From Pararhizobium sp. (lineage in GTDB: Bacteria; Pseudomonadota; Alphaproteobacteria; Rhizobiales; Rhizobiaceae), in the NCBI GenBank assembly GCA_030655075.1, contig JAURWE010000046.1, forward strand, positions 280,717 through 344,716: DNA of 64,000 bases, given 5' to 3'. This document shows, piece after piece, positions 1 through 7,837 of the stretch; the stretch's first letter is position 1; each line of letters starts with the position of its first letter. A program made the position numbers and the translations under genes. Under the pieces are notes generated by a model, which was not told the origin of the DNA, searched no databases, and saw only the letters and a program-made list of their open reading frames with translations.

Positions 1-746
1 CGTTCAAGCTGTTTGGCCTCGAACTGGCCGATCCGTGGCTGTTCTACATCGGCCTCGCCCTGGTGCTCTACACGATGTACGGCTGGTGGGCCGACACGAT
101 CAAAGAAGCCCACGAAGGCCACCACACGCGCGTCGTGTCGCTGCACCTTCGCTACGGCATGATCATGTTCATCGCCTCGGAAGTGATGTTCTTCGTCGCC
201 TGGTTCTGGGCCTTCTTCGATGCCAGCCTGTTTGCCGGCGAGCCCATCCAGGCCGCACGCGCCGCCTATACGGGTGGTATCTGGCCGCCGAAGGGCATCG
301 AGGTTCTCGATCCCTGGCACCTGCCGCTCTACAACACCGTCATCCTGCTCCTGTCGGGCACGACGGTCACCTGGGCGCACCATGCGCTGCTGCACAATGA
401 CCGCAAGGGCCTCGTCAACGGCCTGATCCTGACCGTGCTGCTCGGCGTGCTCTTCTCCTTCGTTCAGGCCTACGAATACGCTCACGCACCGTTCGCCTTC
501 AAGGACTCGATCTACGGCGCCACCTTCTTCATGGCGACCGGCTTCCACGGTTTCCATGTCTTCGTCGGAACCATCTTCCTGGCCATCTGCCTCATCCGCG
601 CGCTGAAGGGCGACTTCACCCCGAAACAGCATTTCGGCTTCGAGGCGGCTGCCTGGTACTGGCACTTCGTCGACGTCGTCTGGCTGTTCCTGTTTTTCTC
701 GATCTACATCTGGGGATCGTGGGGCGCACCGCTGGCGCACGGCTGA
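1..746 (+). CDS. coxC: Cytochrome c oxidase subunit III, 5'-truncated by window edge
   Basis: Subunit III of the aa3-type haem-copper oxidase, an integral inner-membrane protein of the respiratory terminal oxidase. The frame is already open at base 3 (first residues FKLFGLELADPW), so the annotated protein starts before the window; the GTG at 63 is internal. Visible family hallmarks are the helix with the conserved Glu (ASEVMFFVAWFWAFF), the GFHGFHVFVGTIFL helix and the C-terminal HFVDVVWLFLFF helix. About 247 codons are present. The downstream DUF983 and SURF1 genes are typical neighbours in rhizobial cytochrome oxidase clusters, and a strong hairpin follows the stop codon. Identification is secure; only the N-terminus is missing. 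Confidence 0.96.
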   Translation, partial: FKLFGLELADPWLFYIGLALVLYTMYGWWADTIKEAHEGHHTRVVSLHLRYGMIMFIASEVMFFVAWFWAFFDASLFAGEPIQAARAAYTGGIWPPKGIEVLDPWHLPLYNTVILLLSGTTVTWAHHALLHNDRKGLVNGLILTVLLGVLFSFVQAYEYAHAPFAFKDSIYGATFFMATGFHGFHVFVGTIFLAICLIRALKGDFTPKQHFGFEAAAWYWHFVDVVWLFLFFSIYIWGSWGAPLAHG

Positions 747-770
747 TCGGCCCGACACGGTCGAACATTC

Positions 771-805
771 AAAGGCGGGTGCCCCGGGCGCCCGCCTTTT
801 TCTTT
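771..805 (+). terminator. Rho-independent terminator after coxC
   Basis: A 14-bp stem is formed by AAAGGCGGGTGCCC and GGGCGCCCGCCTTT with only one G·T pair and a 2-nt loop. It is followed by a T-rich run and begins 24 bases after the coxC stop. It may attenuate rather than abolish transcription into the DUF983/SURF1 genes. Confidence 0.8.
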
Positions 806-920
806 GCCTGACGCGGCGCACAAAACGCCGCATGCCGCGCGGTTTCGCAACCCCGCCGAATGCTCTATGAAACAGGCAGGCAATGAACAGACAAGAATTG
901 AACAGACAAGGACCACGCGC

Positions 921-1304
921 ATGACCGAAGACAGCGCCCACTATCCGCCGGTCGATCCGGTGCGGACGGGTCTGCAAGGCTGCTGCCCACGCTGTGGCCA
1001 GGGCAAGTTGTTCGACGGCCTTCTGTCGGTCAAACCGGCCTGCGTCAATTGCGGCCTTGATTATTCCTTTGCCGATTCCGGCGATGGCCCGGTCGTCTTC
1101 GTCATTCTCATCATCGGCTTCGTGGTGGTGGGGGCTGCGCTGTGGATGGAGGTCAACTACAATCCGCCGCTGTGGATACACTTTCTGCTTTGGATACCGT
1201 TGGCCATCGGCCTTAGCCTCGGTCTGACCCGCGTGCTCAAGGGGCTGCTGATCGCGCTGCAGTACAAGAACAATGCCGCATCGGGCCAGATCGACCGTGG
1301 CTGA
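921..1304 (+). CDS. DUF983 family small membrane protein
   Basis: A 127-residue protein with two CxxC knuckles near the N-terminus (about residues 22–25 and 41–44), suggesting a zinc ribbon, followed by two hydrophobic helices (about 53–75 and 82–105). It matches the DUF983 family, which lies beside cytochrome oxidase genes in many alphaproteobacteria; its biochemical role is not established. The ATG at 921 was chosen because AGGA lies a few bases upstream and it gives the usual family length, although the frame stays open further upstream. The stop overlaps the start region of the SURF1 gene, pointing to translational coupling. Confidence 0.85.
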   Translation: MTEDSAHYPPVDPVRTGLQGCCPRCGQGKLFDGLLSVKPACVNCGLDYSFADSGDGPVVFVILIIGFVVVGAALWMEVNYNPPLWIHFLLWIPLAIGLSLGLTRVLKGLLIALQYKNNAASGQIDRG

Positions 1305-2040
1305 GCGTGTTTTGACAGGCAAGCGTTCGCTGGTCTTCCGCATCGTCTCCGGCCTTGTGCTTCTGGCCGTGCTTGCCACCCTCATCGGGCTTGGCAACTG
1401 GCAGGTCCAGCGCCTCGCCTGGAAGGACAATCTGCTGGCCTCGATTGCCGAGCGCCGCAGCGCACCGCCGGTGCCGCTCAGCGATATCGAAACCATGCTC
1501 GCAGCCGGACAGGATATCGAATACCGCACCACAACGGTTACCGGCACCTTCGACCACACCAAGGAGCGCCATTTCCTCGCCACCTACGACGGCGAAAGCG
1601 GCTTCTATGTCTATACGCCGCTGATCCTGACTGACGGCCGCACGCTCTTCGTCAACCGCGGTTTCGTGCCCTACGACCGCAAGGACGCCGCGACCCGCCC
1701 CCAAGGCCAGACAACGGGTGCGGTGACGATCAGCGGCCTTGCCCGCGCCAAGCTTTTGCAAAAACCATCCGCGATGGTGCCGGACAACGATCCGGCCAAG
1801 AACATCTTCTACTGGAAAGACCTCGACATCATGGCGGCCACCGACGGCCTCGACGCCACAAAGGTCGTGCCGCTGTTTCTCGATGCCGACGCCACCCCCA
1901 ATCCCGGCGGCCTGCCGGTCGGCGCTGTGACCCAGATCGACCTGCCCAACAGCCACCTGCAATACGCCGTCACCTGGTATGGACTGGCGGCAGCACTGGT
2001 GCTGGTCAGCGGCGTGTTTGTGTTTCGGAAGAAGGGGTGA
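1273..2040 (+). CDS. SURF1 family cytochrome oxidase assembly protein
   Basis: SURF1 (Shy1) proteins help insert haem a during maturation of aa3-type oxidase. This 255-residue protein shows the expected layout: an N-terminal transmembrane helix (about 15–32), the GNWQVQRLAWK motif, a periplasmic domain with VTGTFDH and FVNRGFVPYDRK, and a C-terminal transmembrane helix after LQYAVTWYGLA. The ATG at 1273 overlaps the end of the DUF983 gene; a GTG at 1297, inside the GTGGCTGA junction, is an alternative start giving 247 residues. Its position after coxC and DUF983 fits an oxidase biogenesis operon. Confidence 0.92.
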   Translation: MPHRARSTVAERVLTGKRSLVFRIVSGLVLLAVLATLIGLGNWQVQRLAWKDNLLASIAERRSAPPVPLSDIETMLAAGQDIEYRTTTVTGTFDHTKERHFLATYDGESGFYVYTPLILTDGRTLFVNRGFVPYDRKDAATRPQGQTTGAVTISGLARAKLLQKPSAMVPDNDPAKNIFYWKDLDIMAATDGLDATKVVPLFLDADATPNPGGLPVGAVTQIDLPNSHLQYAVTWYGLAAALVLVSGVFVFRKKG

Positions 2041-2049
2041 AGGGAGCTA

Positions 2050-2475
2050 TTAAGCCGCTTCCAGAACCGTGATCGAGATCGATTTTCCGAGCGTGCGCAG
2101 GGCACTCTGCATGGCGCCGGTCTTGCTGGGGTGGTCCGGGTCGAGCAGACGGCGCGCTTCGGCCTCGTTCTTGCCGAGCCTGCGCGCCAGTTCGGTCTTG
2201 CTGATGCCCGATGCGCGGAATGCGTCGATCAGCGCAAGCTTGATCGCATCTTCGGCATCAACAGCCACAGGCGTTCCAGACGCAACGGCAGGCGTTGGCA
2301 ACGGCCTTCCGTCTGCCAGATAACCGCGCAGGGCAAGGCCCAAAGCCTCGACCGCATTCGACAAGGCCGCCTCGTGCGTCTCACCATGGGTGATGGCCTC
2401 GGCAACATCTGCAAATGTCACGAGAAATCCGCCATCCTGATCAGGTGTGAAATCGGCGCGATAGACAAAATTCAT
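2050..2475 (-). CDS. hicB: HicB-family antitoxin
   Basis: Antitoxin of a type II HicAB module. The N-terminal half (about 1–65) has the partial RNase-H-like HicB fold with FTPDQDGGFLVTFADV, GETHEAALSNAVEAL and the GYLADGRPLP strand; the C-terminal part (about 85–125) contains a helix-turn-helix (SKTELARRLGKNEAEARRLL) for operator binding. The ATG at 2475 was chosen over upstream starts because it begins the conserved MNFVYRADF strand and lies 22 nt after the hicA stop. It is expected to bind HicA and repress the operon. The ending TVLEAA is typical. The gene is convergent with SURF1, 9 bases apart. Confidence 0.9.
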   Translation of the reverse strand: MNFVYRADFTPDQDGGFLVTFADVAEAITHGETHEAALSNAVEALGLALRGYLADGRPLPTPAVASGTPVAVDAEDAIKLALIDAFRASGISKTELARRLGKNEAEARRLLDPDHPSKTGAMQSALRTLGKSISITVLEAA

Positions 2476-2497
2476 GATGCGTCTCTTAGGTTCAGGA

Positions 2498-2689
2498 TCA
2501 GATGCCAAGCTGTTTGCGTACTAGCTGCACGTAGGCCGGTGTCAGCTCTCCGGATTTCAACGTCGTTGCCCTGTCTCCCAGAGTGATACGGTAGTGCGAG
2601 CCCTTGCCGCGATTGACGATGATCTTCAGATCCAGACTTCTGGCGCGGGCAAGGTGACGAAGCTCCCTTAAAAACTGTTCCCGTGTCAT
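2498..2689 (-). CDS. hicA: HicA-family toxin (mRNA interferase)
   Basis: A 63-residue protein with the double-stranded-RNA-binding-like HicA fold and the signature GKGSHYRITL containing the catalytic His. HicA toxins cleave mRNA independently of the ribosome. The ATG at 2689 starts MTREQFLREL and gives the usual length; a TTG at 2716 would add nine residues and is less likely. It precedes hicB in the same direction, the classical toxin-first order. All expected elements are visible, so the module looks intact. Confidence 0.88.
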   Translation of the reverse strand: MTREQFLRELRHLARARSLDLKIIVNRGKGSHYRITLGDRATTLKSGELTPAYVQLVRKQLGI

Positions 2690-2721
2690 AATGCGCCCTA
2701 TGGGAATTTCGTACAAAAATG

Positions 2722-2758
2722 TCCGAAAGTCAACATCCGAAAAGATTTAGAGAAATCT
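2722..2758 (-). promoter_or_regulatory. Candidate hicAB operator/promoter region
   Basis: Upstream of hicA lie two direct copies of TCCGAAA (15 bases apart) and a perfect 6+6 inverted repeat AGATTT-agag-AAATCT at 2743–2758 in an AT-rich stretch. HicB antitoxins with a helix-turn-helix usually autoregulate through short palindromes here. The assignment is positional inference. Confidence 0.35.
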
Positions 2759-2881
2759 AATTTAATGATCGCAAAAATTGAACCGGAATTTGCGGTGCAA
2801 TAAAAGTATCGCGTAGGTTTTTCAAAACGCATTCGTGCTAAACCACCGGGCAGTTTGAATTCCGGCAAAGGGGCCGCGCTC

Positions 2882-3247
2882 ATGACCATCCTGGTCAAAA
2901 TCTTCATCGCCCTGACCGCGCTCCTGCATGTCGGCTTCCTCGTCCTCGAAATGTTCCTTTGGACAGGACCGCAGGGCCGCAAGATCTTTCGCATGACGCC
3001 GGAGCAGGCCGAGGCGACGAAGGTGCTGGCGGCCAATCAGGGGCTTTACAATGGTTTTCTGGCCGCAGGCCTCGTCTGGTCGCTGCTGCAGCCGGATGCC
3101 GCCTTTGCCTTTGAGCTCAAGGTCTTCTTCCTTGTGTGCGTCATCATTGCCGCTATATATGGCGCATGGTCGGTCAAGCCGCGCATCCTGCTCATTCAGG
3201 GCGGCCCGGCCATCGTCGCTCTTGTCCTGTCCCTGCTGGCATTCTGA
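2882..3247 (+). CDS. DUF1304 family membrane protein
   Basis: A 121-residue protein with four predicted transmembrane helices (about 3–22, 52–70, 75–95, 99–119). It resembles DUF1304 proteins, including the N-terminal helix followed by EMFLWTGPQGRKIF and the LAANQGLYNGFLAAGL helix. Function is unknown; the family is sometimes annotated as an epimerase without good basis. The ATG at 2882 follows AAGGGG with suitable spacing. The next gene, ispH, starts three bases after the stop, so the two are probably co-transcribed. Confidence 0.82.
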   Translation: MTILVKIFIALTALLHVGFLVLEMFLWTGPQGRKIFRMTPEQAEATKVLAANQGLYNGFLAAGLVWSLLQPDAAFAFELKVFFLVCVIIAAIYGAWSVKPRILLIQGGPAIVALVLSLLAF

Positions 3248-3250
3248 TCC

Positions 3251-4258
3251 ATGGCTTCATTCGCGCAGAAATCTCCGCTCACCATCCGCCTGTGCGGCCC
3301 GCGCGGCTTTTGCGCCGGTGTCGACCGGGCGATCCAGATCGTCGTTCTGGCGCTGAAGGAATTTGGCGCGCCGGTTTATGTCCGCCACGAAATCGTCCAC
3401 AACCGCTATGTCGTCGAGGGACTGGAAGCCAAGGGGGCGATCTTCGTCGAGGAGCTGAACGAGATCCCGCCGGAACATCGCAAGCAGCCGGTGATCTTCT
3501 CCGCCCATGGCGTGCCGAAATCGGTGCCCGCCGATGCCGACAGCCGCAACCTCTTCTATCTCGACGCCACATGCCCGCTGGTCTCGAAGGTGCACAAGCA
3601 GGCCATGCGCCACCAGAAGCTTGGCCGTCATGTCGTGCTCATCGGCCATGCCGGACACCCGGAGGTGATCGGCACCATGGGCCAATTGCCCGAAGGTGCC
3701 GTCTCGCTGGTCGAAACAATCGAGGATGCCGACGCCTATGTGCCTGTTGATCCCGATAATCTCGGCTTCGTCACCCAGACGACGCTGTCGGTCGACGACA
3801 CGGCCGGCGTCATCAAGCGCCTGCACGAGCGCTTCCCCAATCTGACGGCGCCCGCCGCCGATTCGATCTGCTACGCCACGACAAACCGCCAGGAAGCCGT
3901 CAAACAGGCCGCCCCCGGCTGCGACGCCTTTCTCGTCGTCGGTGCGCCGAACTCGTCCAATTCCAAACGTCTGGTCGAAGTCGCATTGCGCGCCGGCGCA
4001 AAAAAATCCGTGCTCGTCCAGCGCGCGTCGGAAATCGACTGGGAGAGCCTGGGTGACATTCGTACAGTCGGCCTGTCCGCCGGAGCCTCGGCCCCGGAGG
4101 TCATCGTCGACGAGATCATCGAGGCCTTCCGCGCCCGCTACGACGCCGTCGTCGAGCTTGCCGATACGGTCGAGGAAAACGAGAACTTTCTGGTCAACCG
4201 CGAACTGCGCCATGTGGAGCTGACGGTGGCGGATATGGCGTTTGTGAACGGGGAATAG
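3251..4258 (+). CDS. ispH: 4-hydroxy-3-methylbut-2-enyl diphosphate reductase
   Basis: IspH (LytB) catalyses the last step of the MEP isoprenoid pathway, reducing HMBPP to IPP and DMAPP with an iron–sulfur cluster. The 335-residue protein carries the three cluster cysteines in GPRGFCAGVD (Cys21), LDATCPLVSKVH and DSICYATTNRQ, plus the conserved EIVHN and SAHGVP segments that bind the diphosphate, and GAPNSSNS near the C-terminal third. Length and motif order match the family. Start is close to the DUF1304 stop; thrB and rnhA follow in the order seen in related rhizobia. Confidence 0.97.
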   Translation: MASFAQKSPLTIRLCGPRGFCAGVDRAIQIVVLALKEFGAPVYVRHEIVHNRYVVEGLEAKGAIFVEELNEIPPEHRKQPVIFSAHGVPKSVPADADSRNLFYLDATCPLVSKVHKQAMRHQKLGRHVVLIGHAGHPEVIGTMGQLPEGAVSLVETIEDADAYVPVDPDNLGFVTQTTLSVDDTAGVIKRLHERFPNLTAPAADSICYATTNRQEAVKQAAPGCDAFLVVGAPNSSNSKRLVEVALRAGAKKSVLVQRASEIDWESLGDIRTVGLSAGASAPEVIVDEIIEAFRARYDAVVELADTVEENENFLVNRELRHVELTVADMAFVNGE

Positions 4259-4286
4259 GATCAGCATTTAAAAGTTCGTGTCGTCG

Positions 4287-4416
4287 CGCCGCCCCCACTG
4301 CCGGCGACGCCGCCATCTCCGCCACAAGGGGGGAGATAGCCATCAGCTTTTGGGCGCGTCATGAAAAAGAACGATCTCCCCCTTTTGGGGGAGATGTCCC
4401 GAAGGGACAGAGGGGG
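4287..4416. repeat. RIME-like palindromic intergenic element, copy 1
   Basis: This intergenic stretch between ispH and thrB is a mosaic of hairpins: ATCTCCGCC/AAGGGGGGAGAT at about 4313–4336, ATCTCCCCC-ttt-GGGGGAGAT at about 4374–4395, and GTCCC-gaa-GGGAC followed by AGAGGGGGT ending at 4416. The right half matches the element in front of smc (30387–30530), including the end GACAGAGGGGGT. The arrangement resembles the Rhizobium-specific intergenic mosaic elements (RIME). Its left end is poorly conserved, so that boundary is approximate. Confidence 0.7.
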
Positions 4417-4468
4417 TAAACCCTTCACGATCACAGTTGAAGCAACACGCAACACCGCGAGACAGACC

Positions 4469-5449
4469 TTGGCAGTTTATACCGACATCACCGAAGACGA
4501 TCTGGCGGATTTTTTGACCGGTTACGACATCGGCACGCTCACCGCCTACAAGGGCATTGCCGAGGGTGTCGAGAACACGAACTTCCTCATGCACACGACC
4601 TCGGGCTCCTACATCCTGACGCTTTACGAAAAGCGCGTCGATCCCGGCGACCTGCCGTTTTTTCTCGGCTTGATGCAGCATCTGGCGGCCGGCGGCCTGT
4701 CCTGCCCGCTGCCGCTGCCGCGCCGCGATGGCGCACAGCTGGGCGAGCTGTCCGGCCGTCCGGCCGCCATCATCTCCTTTCTCGAAGGGCTGTGGTTGCG
4801 CAAGCCCGAGGCGAAACATTGCCGCGCGGTCGGCCGGGCGCTGGCCGAAATGCATGTGGCCGGTGAAGGCTTTGCGCTGACGCGGCCCAACGCTCTGTCG
4901 GTCGGCGGCTGGCGGCCGCTCTGGAACAATTCGGCGGCGCGCGCCGATGAGGTCGAAAAGGGCCTGAAGGACCAGATCGCCGGCGAGCTGGATTTCCTTG
5001 AAGCCAACTGGCCTTCCAACCTGCCGGGCGGCGTCATCCATGCCGACCTGTTTCCCGACAATGTCTTCTTTCTGGGTGACGCTCTCTCCGGCCTGATCGA
5101 TTTCTATTTCGCCTGCAACGATCTGCTCGCCTACGATGTCTCGATCTGCCTCAACGCCTGGTGCTTCGAGAAGGACGGTTCTTTCAACATGACCAAGGGC
5201 ATGGCGTTGCTGTCAGGCTACGAGAGCGTGCGCAGGCTGACCCCGGCTGAAGCCGATGCCCTGCCGCTCCTGTCGCGCGGTTCGGCCGTGCGCTTCTTTC
5301 TGACGCGGCTCTACGACTGGCTGATGACCCCGCCCGGCGCGCTTGTCGTCAAGAAGGATCCGCTCGAATATCTGCGCAAGCTTCAGTTCCACCAGTCGGT
5401 CACGTCCGCTGCCGAATACGGCCTTGTGCGCAGCGAGGGTTCCGCATGA
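4469..5449 (+). CDS. thrB: Homoserine kinase (ThrB, aminoglycoside-phosphotransferase fold)
   Basis: Phosphorylates homoserine to O-phosphohomoserine, the substrate of ThrC (encoded here at 16047–17447). This is the APH-fold type of homoserine kinase found in rhizobia, not the GHMP type. Diagnostic segments are GIAEGVENTNFLM, TLYEKRV, the catalytic loop VIHADLFPDNVFF and the metal-binding LIDFYFACNDLLAYD. The start is taken as the TTG at 4469 (MAVYTDITEDDL), matching the usual N-terminus and 326 residues; the upstream in-frame codons translate the palindromic element and are not protein-like. rnhA overlaps the stop by ATGA. Confidence 0.93.
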   Translation: MAVYTDITEDDLADFLTGYDIGTLTAYKGIAEGVENTNFLMHTTSGSYILTLYEKRVDPGDLPFFLGLMQHLAAGGLSCPLPLPRRDGAQLGELSGRPAAIISFLEGLWLRKPEAKHCRAVGRALAEMHVAGEGFALTRPNALSVGGWRPLWNNSAARADEVEKGLKDQIAGELDFLEANWPSNLPGGVIHADLFPDNVFFLGDALSGLIDFYFACNDLLAYDVSICLNAWCFEKDGSFNMTKGMALLSGYESVRRLTPAEADALPLLSRGSAVRFFLTRLYDWLMTPPGALVVKKDPLEYLRKLQFHQSVTSAAEYGLVRSEGSA

Positions 5450-5901
5450 CTGGCGAAGCGATGAAACACGTCGATATTTTCACCGACGGCGCCTGCTCGG
5501 GCAATCCCGGCCCCGGCGGCTGGGGCGCGGTGCTGCGCTATGGCGAGGCGGAAAAGGAACTGTTCGGCGGAGAGCAGGACACGACCAACAACCGCATGGA
5601 ACTGATGGCGGCGATCTCGGCGCTGAATGCGCTGAAGAACCCCTGCCTGGTCGATCTGCACACGGACTCGAAATATGTCATGGACGGCATCGAGAAGTGG
5701 ATCCACGGCTGGAAGAAAAACGGCTGGAAGACCGCCGACAGGAAGCCGGTGAAGAACGGCGAACTCTGGCAGGCGCTGGAAGAGGCGCGCAAGCGCCACA
5801 CGGTGACGCTGCACTGGGTCAAGGGCCATGCCGGCCACCCGGAAAACGAACGCGCCGACGAACTCGCCCGCAAGGGCATGGAGCCGTTCAAGAAGCGGTG
5901 A
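5446..5901 (+). CDS. rnhA: Ribonuclease HI
   Basis: Cleaves RNA in RNA–DNA hybrids, removing primers and R-loops. The 151-residue protein has all four metal-binding acidic residues in their normal contexts: Asp14 in FTDGACSGNPGPGGWG, Glu52 in NNRMELMA, Asp74 in HTDSKYV and Asp138 in NERADELA, plus the VKGHAGH loop. The ATG overlaps the thrB stop (ATGA), indicating coupled translation. An internal ATG at codon 6 (MKHVDIF) would also give a complete enzyme. Confidence 0.96.
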   Translation: MTGEAMKHVDIFTDGACSGNPGPGGWGAVLRYGEAEKELFGGEQDTTNNRMELMAAISALNALKNPCLVDLHTDSKYVMDGIEKWIHGWKKNGWKTADRKPVKNGELWQALEEARKRHTVTLHWVKGHAGHPENERADELARKGMEPFKKR

Positions 5902-5997
5902 TGCTCCCAGCCGGCAAGCTCACGCGTTCCACGGGCAAACCCGTCGAGTTCTCCTGAGAACCGGGGCAGAATGGCGTTGTCCCGCCCTAGCCGCTGC

Positions 5998-7071
5998 TCA
6001 GGCCGCGTCCGGGACGCGCGCGACAAATGTTGCTTTGGCAATGGAGATGCTGGTGCCGGCGCTCGTGCTTGCCGTCTCTATTTGTGCCCCCAGCTGCTTG
6101 ACCAGCGCCTGAACGATGGCGGTGCCGAGGCCGCCTGAGGTCTTGGCGGCAGCCTCATCGTCTTTTCCGGCGCCATTGTCGGCAACGATCATCCGCCAGT
6201 CGCTGCCGTTGGTCTCGTAGGACACCGAAATCGCGGCATCCAGCTGCAGTGTCGGAAAGGCGTATTTGATCGCGTTGATCACCAGTTCCGTGACGATCAG
6301 GCCGAGACTGACAGCCTCGTCGGAGCCGATGAGATCGTTCTGTGACGACACCGTCATGGCGATCGGCTGCCCGTCGCCTGTCATCGAAGACGACAGGCTG
6401 CTGCAGAGCTTCGACAGATACGACCCGACGTCGATCTGGTCGATACCGCCGGTCACATGAAGATGGCGCTGAACTTCTGCCACCGACATCACCCGCTGAT
6501 GCGCATCCTGCAGGTCGCGGCGCGTTTCTTCCGAGGTCACGGCGCGGGCCTTGAGGAGGAGAATGCTGGCAATGATCTGCAGGCTGTTGGCAACCCGGTG
6601 CTGCATTTCCCGCAGCAGCACGTCCTTCTGCCGCAGAAGCTCCTGGGTGCGCTCGTGCAGAACCTCTTTTTCGCGCTCGATGACGCGCCGGGCGGTGATA
6701 TCGGTGAAGGCGAGCAGGATCGTCGTCGCCGAACCTTCGCCATAGATCACCTGCCGTGCATTCAAAAGCATGGTGCGCCGGCCGATGCCCGGAAAGTCGT
6801 GCTCGACCTCGAACCCGTCCATGGCGGTCTGGGCCGGGATGATCGTCTCCAGCAGCAGCCGCAGCGCCGGAATATCCCATTGCCCATCACCGAGGCTGTA
6901 GAGCAGCCGTCCGTGCGTGTCGGCCTCATCGACCTTGAACGTCTCGTAGAACGACCGGCTGGCGGCCATCACATAAAACTGCTCGTCGAGCACAAGCAGC
7001 GAATCGTGAATCGTGTTGACGATCGCCTGGGCGAGCGTTTGCGCGTGGTCGACGTTCTGAAAGCTGAGCAT
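5998..7071 (-). CDS. PAS-domain sensor histidine kinase, HisKA_2 type
   Basis: A 357-residue kinase without transmembrane segments. Order: PAS domain (about 15–130) ending in TTILLAFTDITARR, a coiled linker, a HisKA_2 phosphoacceptor helix with His158 in LREMQHRVANSLQIIASI, and a HATPase domain with the N box ELVINAIKYAF, the G1 box DNGAGKD and GGLGTAIVQAL. Alphaproteobacterial kinases of this type often feed the PhyR/EcfG general stress response, but no response regulator lies beside it, so its partner is unknown. The gene is convergent with rnhA with a gap of about 96 bases. Ligand sensed by the PAS domain cannot be told from sequence. Confidence 0.88.
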   Translation of the reverse strand: MLSFQNVDHAQTLAQAIVNTIHDSLLVLDEQFYVMAASRSFYETFKVDEADTHGRLLYSLGDGQWDIPALRLLLETIIPAQTAMDGFEVEHDFPGIGRRTMLLNARQVIYGEGSATTILLAFTDITARRVIEREKEVLHERTQELLRQKDVLLREMQHRVANSLQIIASILLLKARAVTSEETRRDLQDAHQRVMSVAEVQRHLHVTGGIDQIDVGSYLSKLCSSLSSSMTGDGQPIAMTVSSQNDLIGSDEAVSLGLIVTELVINAIKYAFPTLQLDAAISVSYETNGSDWRMIVADNGAGKDDEAAAKTSGGLGTAIVQALVKQLGAQIETASTSAGTSISIAKATFVARVPDAA

Positions 7072-7234
7072 GATCGTACAGATCCATTGTGGACTGGAAT
7101 GCCGCCCGTTTATCGGTCAGCACCATATCACGCTTCACCACTACACCCTCTTGGCGCCCCCGTCGCTATCTACCTTTGGGGGCGGCTGAGGCAGACCGGC
7201 GCAGAGCCCGGTCTGCCTGTTCACATGCTGTTGC

Positions 7235-7720
7235 TCAGAGCTGGTCCAGCATGGCGGCGGCTGCCGATACGGTCGCCTGTCCCGGGCTTTCCTCGATGTT
7301 CAGCGTCTTGACCACGCCGTCTTCGACCAGCATGGAATAGCGCTTGGAGCGCACGCCGAGCGTGCCGGCCGACAGGTCGATGTCGAGGCCGAGCTTCTTG
7401 GTGAAGGCGGCGTCCCAGTCGGACAGGAAATGGATCTTGCCCATGCCGCCCGAAGCGGTTGCCCAGGCGCCCATAACATGCAGGTCGTTGACGGCGACCA
7501 CGGCAATGTCGTCGACGCCGCGCGAAAGGATCGCATCGCGATTTTCCAGATAGCCGGGCAGGTGGTTCAGCGAGCAGGTCGGCGTAAAGGCACCTGGTAC
7601 GGCAAACAGTACGACCTTCTTGCCGGAAAACAGCTCGTCTGTGGTAATCTGGACCGGACCGTCAACGGTCTTTTCCTTGAATGTGGCGCTCGGCAGCTTG
7701 TCTCCGACGGAAATTGTCAC
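7235..7720 (-). CDS. Peroxiredoxin, Prx5 (AhpE/hybrid-type) family
   Basis: A thiol peroxidase that reduces hydrogen peroxide and organic peroxides. The 161-residue protein has the peroxidatic Cys in PGAFTPTCSLNHLPGYLE, the Prx5-type AVNDLHVMGAWA segment and the GVRSKRYSMLVEDGVVKTLNIEE strand set. The frame is open further upstream, but the GTG at 7720 starts MTISVGDKLPSATF, the normal family N-terminus, and has a perfect AAGGAG seven bases before it. The protein is predicted cytosolic. It stands alone, between the sensor kinase and a DsbD-N-like gene on the same strand. Confidence 0.93.
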   Translation of the reverse strand: MTISVGDKLPSATFKEKTVDGPVQITTDELFSGKKVVLFAVPGAFTPTCSLNHLPGYLENRDAILSRGVDDIAVVAVNDLHVMGAWATASGGMGKIHFLSDWDAAFTKKLGLDIDLSAGTLGVRSKRYSMLVEDGVVKTLNIEESPGQATVSAAAAMLDQL

Positions 7721-7727
7721 GTCGCGT

Positions 7728-7733
7728 CTCCTT
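7728..7733 (-). promoter_or_regulatory. Shine–Dalgarno that fixes the peroxiredoxin GTG start
   Basis: AAGGAG on the minus strand lies seven bases before the GTG at 7720. It decides the non-ATG start over the longer open frame that reaches 7807. Confidence 0.75.
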
Positions 7734-7837
7734 GGTTTTGCTTTTGGGTTTTCGCTTTGGGGGTTTGGCTTGGGAATAAAAAGAGGACAGGGCGAGGGTG
7801 TCATCACTCCGGAACGTCGCCGGAATATAGGTGCGGC

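Noticed and set aside
4361..4468. Extended ThrB beginning MKKNDLPLLGEMSRRDRGG
   Set aside because: This is translation of the palindromic RIME-like element; real similarity begins at MAVYTDITEDDL.
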